64,000 nt of DNA from Limnomonas spitsbergensis (Eukaryota; Chlorophyta; Chlorophyceae; Chlamydomonadales). Within the stretch, counting starts at the first letter, position 1. Every line of letters begins with the position of its first letter. The stretch spans positions 930,001 to 994,000 of the forward strand of contig JAYJMM010000099.1 of the NCBI GenBank assembly GCA_037349105.1, written 5' to 3'. Shown here piece by piece: positions 8,670-20,600 of the stretch. Both the position numbers and the translations under genes were made by a program. The notes under the pieces are model-generated. The model searched no databases. It was not told the DNA's origin and saw nothing but the letters and a program-made list of their open reading frames with translations.

Positions 8670-11600
8670 ATGGGCATAGGGCCGTCGAAACCTGTCTGGC
8701 TGGATGTCGCGCCGCAAGGCGACTGGCAGTCCGCTAGATTCCAGGAGCTCGAGAAGCTCGGAGGTAAGGTCGAGCGCCCTATTTTAATCCGACGCGCATT
8801 GTTGAAGCTGACGCGCATAGCCAGGCGTCTGTGTGCCCCCTCTCCCCAAGTACCACACACCTAACATCCCAGGGGACTGTCGGAACATCTCACCATGCCA
8901 TGCACCATGCGCAAACCATGCACACAGGTACACTATGCAAATCATGCATGCACACGCACACTACTGTACATACGCCATGCACATCCACACACATTCGCGT
9001 CGACCTCCTTTAGCCATGCAGTCCATGCATGCCTCACCAGGCCGCCGGTGGGATGTAGCAAGGCCTCTAAAATGCAGCATACGCCCTGCAGTCATGCCAT
9101 GCAATCCGGCCAGATACACACAATGTGCTCAAGCCATGCAGGCCCGTCATGCACACATTTTGGCGCCCTCTTCCAGCCATGCCCTCCATGCAGGCCTCAC
9201 CATGCCACTGGTGCGGCAGGGTTAGTCCTTCCATATGCGAAGCACGCCTTGCAGACACGCCATGAACACATGCCAGACACAAGCCATGCGGTCACCATAC
9301 CCTGATGCCATGCGGTCACCATGCTCTCACCCAATGTACACGCCAAGCAGTCACCATGCACTCACGCCATGCACACACGCCATGTCGACCCCCATGCACA
9401 TTCCATGCACATGCCATGCAGGCACCATGCACTCACGCCATGCACACGCCAAGGAAGCACCATGCAGGAACCATGCACACTAAATGTGCACATTCCAGCG
9501 CCCTCTTTCACCCATGCACTCCATGCGGGCCTCAACCGGCCACCGGCGCACGACATACACACGCTGCACGCTGTGTCTCATGTTGTTGGTATGCCTAGGC
9601 TCTTTCTGCTCTTCCCGCTCGCTCTACCTGGCCCTTTCAAAAAGCTCGAGGTGGTTGCGTTAACTCTGTGACAGCAAATAAACACCCCAAGAAGAGGCGC
9701 CGTGCACTCCTGAAAGCGCACACATGACGGCGCTTCCTTAAACCCTTGCGATCCATGCAGGTCTCACGAGACCTCCGGTGCGCCGAGGCAAATCTTTCCA
9801 AATGCAATTGGACCTCCTCAAGGTAAGGCAGCTGGCGTGCCATGCATGTCATCCCATGTGGGAGGGGGTGTCATGCCATGCATGTCATCCCATGCCTGAA
9901 GATGTCATGTCACACATGTCATTTCTTTCCGAAGAGTGCCGTGCCATCATGCCATACATATGAATAATATGAATAATATGAATCATATGAATCATATGAA
10001 TAATATGAGACCAGGCCTTCCAAATGCAACTTGACCCTCTCAAGGTAAAGCTGCTGTCGCGCCATGCGTATCATCCCATGTGGGAAAGGGGTCTTGCCAG
10101 TTGCCACGCGTATCAAGCTATGCGTATGAAGCCATGCGTATCATACTATGCCGCAGCCACATAGGCATAGATCTTCCACAGGGTACTTCGACCGGCCCGG
10201 TAGCCCAAGCATGCTGCACCTGGACCCCCCGACCGTAGGCCGGCCGATGTGGCCGAAAAGTAGCTGAACTACTTCACATTTACAGTGGTCGCTCTACCGG
10301 TATGCGTACAGCCGTACATGCTCCTGACTTCCACACCAACCTCCCAACCTCCCAACCTCCCAACCCCCCAACCTCCTAATCTCCCAACCTTCTAACCTCC
10401 CAACCTCCTTACCTCCCAACCTCCTAACCTCTTAACCTACCAACCTCCTAACCTCCCAACCTCATAACCTCCCAACCTGCATTGTACACTCATTTCCAGG
10501 ACAAGGTGGAGGAGCAAGGCAACAAAATCGAAGAGGCCCTCGACAAAGGTGAGCTTTAAGAGGCGGTGACCGGCATATATTCACACCTCCCCAGGCACCT
10601 GTGGACCTGTAGCCGAAGAGGTAGGGGCCACAGAGATGGTACCGCCCGCCAAATCCCGTGTGCCGCCGCAGGCTCGTTTGCGTCACTGTAAACTGCAGGA
10701 ACTAAAACTGAAGTAGCCCACCTAGCGCTTTGGTCGAACAGGTGGCTTCCTTAATCTACGCCTCCGGGCGTATTATTGATCTATTTGTAAGCAAGCACCG
10801 GGCACCCTCCCCACTTCAGGCCTGTTTGGGTTTAGGGTGTGGGGTTTAACTTTTAAGCGAGCACCTGTCTCCCTCCCCTCGACTGCAGACCCTAAACCCT
10901 TAACCCAGAATCCTAAACCCTTAATTCTAAACCCTACACCGGTCACCCTCCCCTTCACTGCAGACCCGTTTGCCGGCCGTCACGAGTTCGTTGAGGAGCA
11001 GCGCCAGAACTTGGAGAAAGCGCGGCTGGGCGAGCTGCGCAGGCACGGTTCCGGAGAGCACCATCAGCAGGAGGCCGGGAAGAACTCCAAACGCGTCCGA
11101 GGGCTCTCGGTGAAGGAGTGGCAGAACATGAAACACACTGCGATACGGTAAGGGGGGGAGAGGGGGGATCTGGACCTAAAATCCTGAACCCTGAATCCTT
11201 AACCCCATGCCCGTAGCCCTTAACCTGAAACTCTACCATTTTCACCCTAAGCCGTAAACCCCGAGGTTCCAAACGTGTCTTGTTTTTTTTTCTTCTGTTT
11301 TGTGCTTCTCCTTTTTTGTGCATCTCCTTTTTTGTGCTTCCCATGACAGTTGTGTTCCCTGGTGTGTGCCTGCTGTGCAGACCCTTCTCCCCCGACCACG
11401 ACGTGCCGATCATCAGCAAGGAGCCGCTGATTCAGCTTGCACCCGTTGCCAAGGCGGCCATGGAGCATTACTACCACGATATGTGAGTTAACGGCTAAAT
11501 ACCTAAAAAATACCTAAAAATAAAAAATAAAGGAAATATCGGTACCGGTGCGGAAAAATAATATAATGCCAGCACCCGTTGCCAAGGCGGCCATGGAGCA

Positions 11601-14600
11601 TTACTACCATGATATGTGAGTCAACGGCTAAAGACTTCACAAATATGAAAATACGGAGATACCGGTGCGGCAAAATATAATAATGCCAGCACACGTTGCC
11701 AAGTCGGCCTGAGGGGATTGTTACAGCGAAGTGTGTTCGCCACTCTCTTGCTAAAATCTAAAACATCAATACCGTAATACCGTAGATTAGCTTTGCCTTC
11801 CCGCGAAAGTAGAATTTACGAGGGTCGCGCGATAAGCCGCGCGGACAAGTATGGACTATCGGGGGTGCGCGATAACGTCGCTGGGCGGACTCGATTGGAA
11901 GCAGTTGGAAGCAGTCGGCGGGGATCGGGCAGTGTGCGAACTAGTATTCAATGTCCCTGCTGGACTTATTAAACAATGAAAAAGGGGTGGGGGGCTTACC
12001 GTAATCTACCAAAGTTATTTTCCTTCGGGTGCGGGAAGGCAAACTTAATAGTCGAAGGTAGCGCTTGGACTACGCGCACGTTTTATTATTTTGGTGAGGG
12101 TGCGATGGGTTTAAAAACACCGCGCTCGCACGAGCCTAGTTTAGGGTATAGGGTTAAGAGTTGAGGGACTACACCCTTAACCCTAAACCCTAACCCCATC
12201 GTGCTCGCACAAGCCTGATGCACTGCTGACACCTTGAAGGTTGTCCAGCACCAGCAGCCAGCTTCTACACGGGTGTGCGAAGTTTAAATAACTTCCTTCC
12301 CATGATGTTCGGCCCCGGCGCGGATGTTTTTTAACATTTTTTTTGCTGCAAGGCAAAGAAACAATTTATTTTTGGCTTGGTGTGTTGAGTCTCCTGACAA
12401 GCGGGATTGCGGTATGATATTAAAAATATAGTATACGGTACCGTAGATATGCCTCGCCTTCCCTCACTGCCTCCCCCCACCTCTCACACTCTTCCCCACA
12501 TTCCACACTCAACGCCCTCCCACACTTACCGCCCTCCCCTCTTCCCCACACTTCTCAGGGAAGCCAAGCTGGTGCAACGCCAGGAGTCGAGGGAGCGGCA
12601 TGAGCAAGAAATGATCGCAAAGAGGGCCAAAGGTGAGGTCCAGGCTGGGCTGAAGGTGACGCGTAGATTGATGGCCCTGTAATAATGGCCAAGTCATGAT
12701 CGAGGAACAGCCGATGGCCGAGTAATGGCCGATGCCTGTGTAGTGACCCAGTAATGGCGGATTCGTGGCTTTTAAGAGCATTTTTGGCAATCATCGCTGA
12801 TGAGCTCATGCATGCATCGATAGGTCGTTGAGCAACCATGCCATGTTTGCTTGCAGGTGCCACCAGGGTTTAGGGTTAAGGGTTACTAGTGCCAGATAGG
12901 GTTTAGGGTTTAGGGCTGCTAGTTCCAGGTACATATGGCGACGGCTATCACTTTTTGTTCTTATTTTAGATATACAGTACTGTACGGTATGAGCAAAGTC
13001 TGAGCAATAAGCAAAGAGCAAAGTCTGAGCAATGAGCAAATCGAAAATATAATAAAGACACAAAATTGGTAAACCACTGTGGGGTTTTGTGGGGTTCAGG
13101 TTTCAAAAACGAAAACAAATTGTTGAAATGTTGAGTACAACAAATAATGCTGAATTAATCGAATCAAAACGAAATTACAATATAATTTAAATTAGGGTGA
13201 GGTTGCAGTCCAGGGTTCAAAGAAACTTGTGTACAGCAAGGAGACGATGCCTGGTGGGCCTTCCTTGATACAGGACAACCTGATCAACTGCCCCCCTCCC
13301 TTAAGTGTGGACAATCTGATCAGCTGCCCCCCCCCCCCAACTTCAAACACCAGCTCTAAATGTGGATCAATGCGCTCGCCCAGGTGCCCTGCTTAGCTGA
13401 CCCTCCCCACACATTACACATGATGACACCATGGATGTGTGTCGCAGAGCCAGAGGTTGCACCGTGGCGGCATAACGTGGCGGGGGCCAAGAGGAGGGCC
13501 TGGCTGATTATCGGCACGGTGGTCAAGTGGCAGGTGAGGGGGGAATATGGCAATTTGCATGTTGTAATGCTTTCATGTTCTTGGTACCGCCACTGGTATA
13601 CTATTCATTGCGGTATGACGTTACTGGTAGTATATATTTATCCGGGGGGTGGGAGGGGAGGTTACGTCGATGGCAGGGTTAGGAGCTTTTCATTGTCGCA
13701 CGGAGGGAGGGTACACATATCAGGTCTCCGAGATTTTCGGCACTTCCGCAACTGGATCAGCATGTGTAAGTTGCGCAGGGCCATCTTCTGCACACAAAAA
13801 ACCTAACATTATCTTTCTTCGCGTTACCAACTTACCATACATCTTATTCTCCTCCTTACTGGAACCCTTTTTACTGCACTGCACTGCACTGTTGCAATGT
13901 GCTCCCATACAATGATGTGCATGCTGACTGAGCTGCACCCCCACCCCACCCCATGCTGATGTACATGCTGACTCAGTTGCCCACCCCATATGCTGATGTA
14001 CATGCCGACTTGGCTGCCCTCCTCCCTGCTGCTGTGCGTGCTGACTGTGTTCCCTTCCCTCTCCCTGCTGCTGTGAATACTGACTCAGCTGCCTGTCCAC
14101 AGTTACCTGCCCAAACCCTGCTGCTGCGGTGCAAGCTGACTCAGCTGCCTGCCCCCCCTCACCCACCCACCCACCCCCTGCTGCTGCGGTACACGCTGGC
14201 TCAGCTGCCTGCCCCTACTCACCTACCCACCCAACCCATGCTGCTGCAATGCAGGCTGGCTCAGCTGCCTGCCCCCACTCACCTGCCCACCCACCCCCTG
14301 CTGCAGCAGTGTTGCTGGCTCATCTGCCTGCCCCCACTCACCTACCCACCCACCCCCTGCTGCTGCGGTGCATGCTGGCTCATCTGCCTTCCCCCACTCA
14401 CTTGCTCCCACCCACCTGCCCCACACCCACTCACCCACTCACCCCCTGCTCTACTCCAGGCCGCTAGCAAGGTGAAACTGAAGAACCCAACCCGCTTGGA
14501 GGACACCTCGCTGTACATCCAGGTGTGAAGGGTGAAGGATGGAGTGTGGATTCAAAAGTGTGAACGTGGGAGTATGAAGGAGGAAGTGTGCAGTGTCAAG

Positions 14601-17600
14601 GATGCCCGGACGCAAGCTCGCCCGCCGACAAGGATTTCTTTCTTCCAGACGCATTGCCCCCTGCCTGTCTGCCTCCCTGTCTGCTTGTCTGCCTGCCTGC
14701 CTCCCTGCCTGTCTGCCTGTCTGCTTAATTGGGTGCCTGCCTCCCTGCCTGTCTGCCTGTCTGCTTAATTGGGTGCCTACCTGCCTGCCTGTCTGCCTGT
14801 CTGCTTAATTGGGTGCCTACCTGCCTGCCTGTCTGCCTGTCTGCTTAATTGGGTGCCTACCTGCCTGCCTACCTGCCTGTCTGCTTAATTGGGCGCCTAC
14901 CTGCCTGCCTGCCTGTCTGCTTAATTGGGTGCCTACCTGCCTGTCTGCCTGTCTGTCTGCCTGTCTGCTTAATTGGGTGCCTACCTGCCTGCCTGTCTGC
15001 CTGTCTGCTTAATTGGGTGCCTACCTGCCTGCCTGTCTGCCTGTCTGCTTAATTGGGTGCCTACCTGCCTGCCTGTCTGCCTGTCTGCTTAATTGGGTGC
15101 CTACCTGCCTGCCTGTCTGCCTGTCTGCTTAATTGGGTGCCTACCTGCCTGCCTGTCTGCCTGTCTGCTTAATTGGGCGCCTACCTGCCTGCCTGTCTGC
15201 CTGTCTGCTTAATTGGGCGCCTACCTGCCTGCCTGCCTGCCTGTCTGCTTAATTGGGTGCCTGCCTCCCTGCCTGTCTGCCTGTCTGCTTAATTGGGTGC
15301 CTACCTGCCTGCCTGTCTGCCTGTCTGCTTAATTGGGTGCCTACCTGCCTGCCTGTCTGCCTGTCTGCTTAATTGGGTGCCTACCTGTCTGTCTGCCTGT
15401 CTGCTTAATTGGGTGCCTACCTGCCTGCCTGTCTGCCTGTCTGCTTAATTGGGTGCCTACCTGCCTGTCTGCCTGTCTGCTTAATTGGGCGCCTACCTGC
15501 CTGCCTGCCTGTCTGCTGAATTGGGTGCCTGCCTGCCTGTCTGCCTGTCTGCTTAATTGGGTGCCTACCTGCCTGCCTGCCTGTCTGCTTAATTGGGTGC
15601 CTACCTGCCTGCCTGTCTGCCTGTCTGCTTAATTGGGTGCCTACCTGCCTACCTGCCTGCCTGCCTGTCTGTCTGCTTAATTGGGTGCCTACCTGCCTGC
15701 CTGCCTACCTACTGCCTGCTGCCTGCTGCTGCCTGTTAAACCCCAAATCAGAAGCCCTCAACATGCCTCACGCTGCCCTGTTCTGCCTCATTCTCACTCA
15801 TGCAGCCATGCTACCTCGGGTTGCTTAACCCTAAAACCTTGAACCTCAACCCTAAACCTGTCTTGTGATGCCTTGTGCTGCCTCAAGCTGCCTCGTGCCG
15901 TTAATCCATAAACCCTCATCCTTAAACCTCCACCTTCAACCTGCCTCATGCTGCCTCACGCTGCCTTGAGCTGCTTCATGCTCTTAATCCCTTAAACGCT
16001 AACCTGCCTTTTGCTGCCTCCTGCTGTTAGTCCCTAAAACTTAAACCCTAAACCCTTAACCCCTAACCTGCCTTGTGCTGCCTCATGCTGATGATCCCTA
16101 AACCTACACCTGCCTCCTGCTGTTAGCCCCTAAACCCTAAACCCTAAGCCTGCTTTGTGCTGCCTTCTGCTGTTAATCCCCAAACCCTGATCCACAAACC
16201 TGCCTTGTGCTGCCTCTTGCTGCTAATCCCTAATCTCTTAACCTAAACCTACCCTAAACCAACCCTAAACCTACACCTGCCTCCTGCTGTTGATCCCTAA
16301 ATCCTGATCCACAAACCTGCCTTACGCTGCCTCTTGCTGTTCATCTCTAAACCCTTAACCTGCATTTTGTTGCCTCATGCTGTTAGTCTCTAAACCCTTA
16401 ATCATAAACCTGCCTTTTGTTGCCTCTTGCTGATGATCCCTTAACCCTAAACCTGCCTTGTGCTGCCTCCTGCTGTTAGTCCCTAAACCCTAAACCCTAA
16501 ACCCTAAACCTGCCTTTTGCTGCCTCTTTCTGATGGTCCCTGAATCCTTATCCCTTGGACCTAACCCCTTAACCTGTTTTCCGAGCTTCATGACCCTCCT
16601 GACCCTCCTTGTATGATTCTGCCTGCCTGCCTGCCTGCCTGCCTGCTGCTTGCTCACAGGGGCTACTGGGGGCGGACCGTGACCGCCTCCTGGTCGAAAT
16701 CAGCAAGTACCAGGTTCGCAGTCATGGACCACCTGGTGTTGTGGTTTAGGGGTTGCGTGCTGATGGATTAGGGTGAAGGGGGTTCAGGTTTGCAGTCATG
16801 GACCACCTGGTGTTGTGGTTTAGGGGTTGCGTGCTGAGGGATTAGGGTGAAGGGGGTTCAGGTTTGCAGTCATGGACCACCTGGTGTTGTGGTTTAGGGG
16901 TTGCGTGCTGAGGGATTAGGGTGAAGGGGGTTCAGGTTTGCAGTCATGGACCACCTGGTGTTGTGGTTTAGGGGTTGCGTGCTGAGGGATTAGGGTGAAG
17001 GGGGTTCAGGTTTGCAGTCATGGACCACCTGGTGTTGTGGTTTAGGGGTTGCGTGCTGAGGGATTAGGGTGAAGGGGGTTCAGGTTTGCAGTCATGGACC
17101 ACCTGGTGTTGTGGTTTCGGGGTTGCGTGCTGAGGGATTAGGGTGAAGGGGGTTCAGGTTTGCAGTCATGGACCACCTGGTGTTGTGGTTTAGGGGTTGC
17201 GTGCTGAGGGATTAGGGTGAAGGGGGTTCAGGTTTGCAGTCATGGGCCACCTGGTGTTGTGGTTTAGGGTTGCGTGTTAAGGGATTAGGTTGAAGGGTTT
17301 AGTGTCCTTCATGGGTCAAGAGGTGTAGGGTGAAGGGCTTAGGTTTGTTCCCATGGATGTGTGGTTCAGGGTTTAGGGATCAGGCAGTAGGCGCGTCCCT
17401 TTGAGACGTGGATTCGGCTTAACATTCAAGTGGTGCCAACCTGACCTAGTGTTCAGGTGCACCCACTCAAACGTGAATTTTGCAGGGTTTTGTGTTCTCG
17501 TGCAGGTGGTACTAAGGGAGGTGTAGTAGTTAATAGTTCATGGCTTAGGGCTAATGGTTTGATGGTTCACGGTTCATCATCTAGGGCTTACAGCCATGAG

Positions 17601-20600
17601 TAAATCACTCTGGGTTTAACATGGAAGATTTGTTTCCGTGACCATGCGCCTGAGCCCTAAACCCTGAATTATAAACTGCAACCACCTCACTGGGGTATGT
17701 TCGCTTTTGAGGGGGGTGATTTAATTGGATGAATGCAGCCCAGTAGCCCACGACCTGCTTATATTGAGAAGTGCCCGCGTGGCCTATCCCAGGCGCACTG
17801 AGCTCTAAATCCTGAACCTTGAACCCGTGGACCCTACCTCTGCACCCCTGAATCCTGAACCCCAAACCCTTAAACCCTACCTCTGCACCCTCCCCCCTGT
17901 CATGATAGTCCTCCCTGGCGCTCGTGACTGGGTACCGGGATCAGCAGGCGGACCTTCGGAGAGCGGCAGACCAGAATAGGGCCGCAGCTGCAGCTGCCGC
18001 GCGCGCCGCTGCCGCCATGGAAGCCGTCCAGAAGCTGGCAGCGGCTTCCCTCCAGGCGGACAAATTCCGGAGTCTGAGCGGCCAGATCTTGGATCCGGAC
18101 AAGGACGACGGGGACGGAGGGGACGGAGATTCCGCCGCGTCGTCTTCCGGGGAGGGGCCGGGCGCTTGCCTGACCAGAGAGGACTCGACGCAGGGCTCAT
18201 CCGCGGAGCGGCGGAGCCCGGGGGACGGGGCTGAGGCCGCGCCACCGATCTTTGCCCCTTCGGAGCTGGAGAGAGACGCATCCGCCGCGACGCTGCTGGC
18301 TGCGGCCCTCGCGCCAAAGCCCTCGTTTCCGCGGGTCTCGATCAAGCCGCCCCTGTCTTCGATCCCCGCGTCGCTGAGCCCGCGGCATCTCGGGGGCAGT
18401 GACGGCAGCGAAGCCCGACGGGTGGCCATTTCTGAATCTGGGCACGGGCGGCCCGAGGAGTCACTGTGGCCTCAGCCGCCGAGCGGGGCCTTGGCTAATA
18501 ACCTCGCGGAGAACGGGTCGGTTCTGAAACCTGAAGGGCGCGCCCGCACAGCTCGGGCCGCTGACGAGGGGGGCAGCGCTAGTGCGGCCGGCCGCGGCGT
18601 GTTGAGTGCGAGCGACAGCGGTGGAGGCTTAAGCATGAGCGCGGCCGGCAGCGGGTCGCCCGCAAGCGACAGCGGGAAGTTGAGCAAGGTGGTGGTCGTG
18701 GGCGGCAGATCGTATACGTACGACGGCGGCGACTTGCAGAGCGCGAACAGCGGTGGCGGCGGCGTGCGTGCGAGCAACGGTGGCGGGTTGAGCAAGAGCG
18801 CTGAATGTGACGGGTCGCTGGCGAACGATGACGGAGAGCGTGCGACGAGCACTGGCGGCGGTGGCGGGCCACGTGCGAGCGAAGGCGGAGGGCTGCGCAA
18901 GAGCGAGCGCGCAAGCGCCGGCGGCGGCGGCGGGATGAGGATAAGTTTGTGCGGGCCGGGGCTGTCTTGCCGGAACATGTTTGCCGGCGGCGGCGCGCCG
19001 CTGCGCCCTACCATGTTCAGCCGGCTGGAACTGGCGCAGTCCGCCGGGGGCGCCGCAGCGCCGGCCGGCGCCGGCGCCGCACTGCAGGCGCGTGGCGGCT
19101 GGCGCTACCGCAACAGCGGGGGCGGCGGCGCAATGCTCGGGCGCTCGGGCGCTGCGGCGCCGCCCAAGCATGAGGGGGAGTCGCTGCTGCCGCCGCTGGC
19201 ACATCCGATGGTGTCGTTCGTCACCCCCCCCATGTGCCCGGCTGGCGGGGCGCTCGGTGTCCCATTCGCGGGCGGAGCACATGGCTCGTGGCTAGCTCAA
19301 CGGCGAGCGCGAATTCAGGGTGAGCCTTGGTTGTCATTTCACTTTTTATTTTCGTGCCAAAGAGCATCAGGTGACTGTCAGAGGGCTATTCCTCCACACT
19401 GTCAGGGGGATATTCCTCCACACTGTCAGGGGGATATTCCTCCACACTGTCAGGGGGATATTCCTCCACACTGTCAGGGGGATATTCCTCCACACTGTCA
19501 GGGGGATATTCCTCCACACTGTCAGGGGGATATTCCTCCACACTGTCAGGGGGATATTCCTCCACACTGTCAGGGGGATATTCCTCCACACTGTCAGGGG
19601 GATATTCCTCCACACTGTCAGGGGGATATTCCTCCACACTGTCAGGGGGATATTCCTCCACACTGTCAGGGGGATATTCCTCCACACTGTCAGGGGGATA
19701 TTCCTCCACACTGTCAGGGGGATATTCCTCCACACTGCCGGCAACTTTTAGACCCCCCCGGCCGGCCGTGGCCGGCCAAATAAAATATACCTATCCCGGC
19801 AAAATCTGACTACCAGTCCTTAGCTGCTCACCCGGCCCTTCCCTGGCCAGCACTGGGCCCATGGGAACCATATCTTGACCGGCCTGCTACCGGCGACCTG
19901 GGGAGCTAGACTTCCTGCATCCAGCCCCCCAACTGATCTCATCTAACACCCCCACCTGTCCCCCCGCAGCCGTTAGCCGATGCGGCACTGCATCCACCAG
20001 CTCCTCAGGCTACTCCCCCTTCTACCCTCAAGCCGCCAACGCGTCCCAGCCCCTACCCCCCAATGCCTCTCAGCCATTCCCTGCTAACGCGTCCCAACAC
20101 GGCCTAGCGCACCTCAAATGGCCTGCCAGATCCCAGGCTAGACAGATGGTTCCGGAGCTGCCGCCTCCCCCGCACCCGCCGGCCTCGGCGGAGCTGACGC
20201 CGGAGGCAAGCCAGCTGGGCCTCGACGGCAATTATGAAGATGCGTGGGCCGCGCCCGCCTCGGAGCCGAGCGGGTGGGGAAGCGGAAAGGGGAGTGGGCC
20301 GCTACCGCTCGCCCCCTCCCCTGCTCGCTGTAGCCTGGAGGCTGCGGGCGCTGTGGGCGGAGAAGGGGAGGAGGAGCAGGAGGAGGAGGGGGAAGGGGAC
20401 CCTGCGATGCGGGCGATTGACGGCGAGATCAACCGAATACAGAGGATCATCGGGGTGGAGGTTTGTAGGGGGAGGAGGGGAGAGGGGGGGAGGAGGAGGT
20501 GGGAGGAAGGGAGGGAAGGAGGGAAGAGGGGAGTGGGGGAGGAGGGGGAAGGGGGGAAGGGAAGGAGGGGAGAGGGGAAGAGGGGAGAGGGGGAGGAGGG

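Larger units (their letters stand above)
8670..16713 (+). other. N-terminal charged block, exons 1-9 (residues 1-256)
   Basis: Exon 1 carries the start and MGIGPSKPVWLDVAP. Exons 3-4 read DKVEEQGNKIEEALDK and HEFVEEQRQNLEKARLGEL, then exon 6 EAKLVQRQESRERHEQEM: charged, helical and coiled-coil-like. Exon 4 also holds LSVKEWQNMKHTAIR and exon 5 PFSPDHDVPIISKEP. No known domain is recognised. If myristoylated, the protein would be membrane-anchored. Confidence 0.5.

Noticed and set aside
9235..9671. His/Cys/Met-rich frames over the CATGCA repeats
   Set aside because: They are repeat translations in intron 1, open in all three forward frames.
14532..15828. Cys/Leu/Pro repeat frames (CLPACLPVCLIGC) over the CTGCCTGT array
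   Set aside because: Low-complexity microsatellite translation inside intron 8, with a stop in nearly every third unit frame.
18472..19282. Minus-strand frames of 110-217 codons opposite exon 10
   Set aside because: Shadows of the GC-rich exon 10 on the other strand; no domain and no splice signals.
19320..19783. In-frame continuation of exon 10 through the 24-bp repeats (QGDIPPHC)
   Set aside because: A canonical GGTGAGC donor precedes the array and exon 11 joins in phase; the array is open simply because 24 is a multiple of three. A retained-intron isoform is possible but unsupported.
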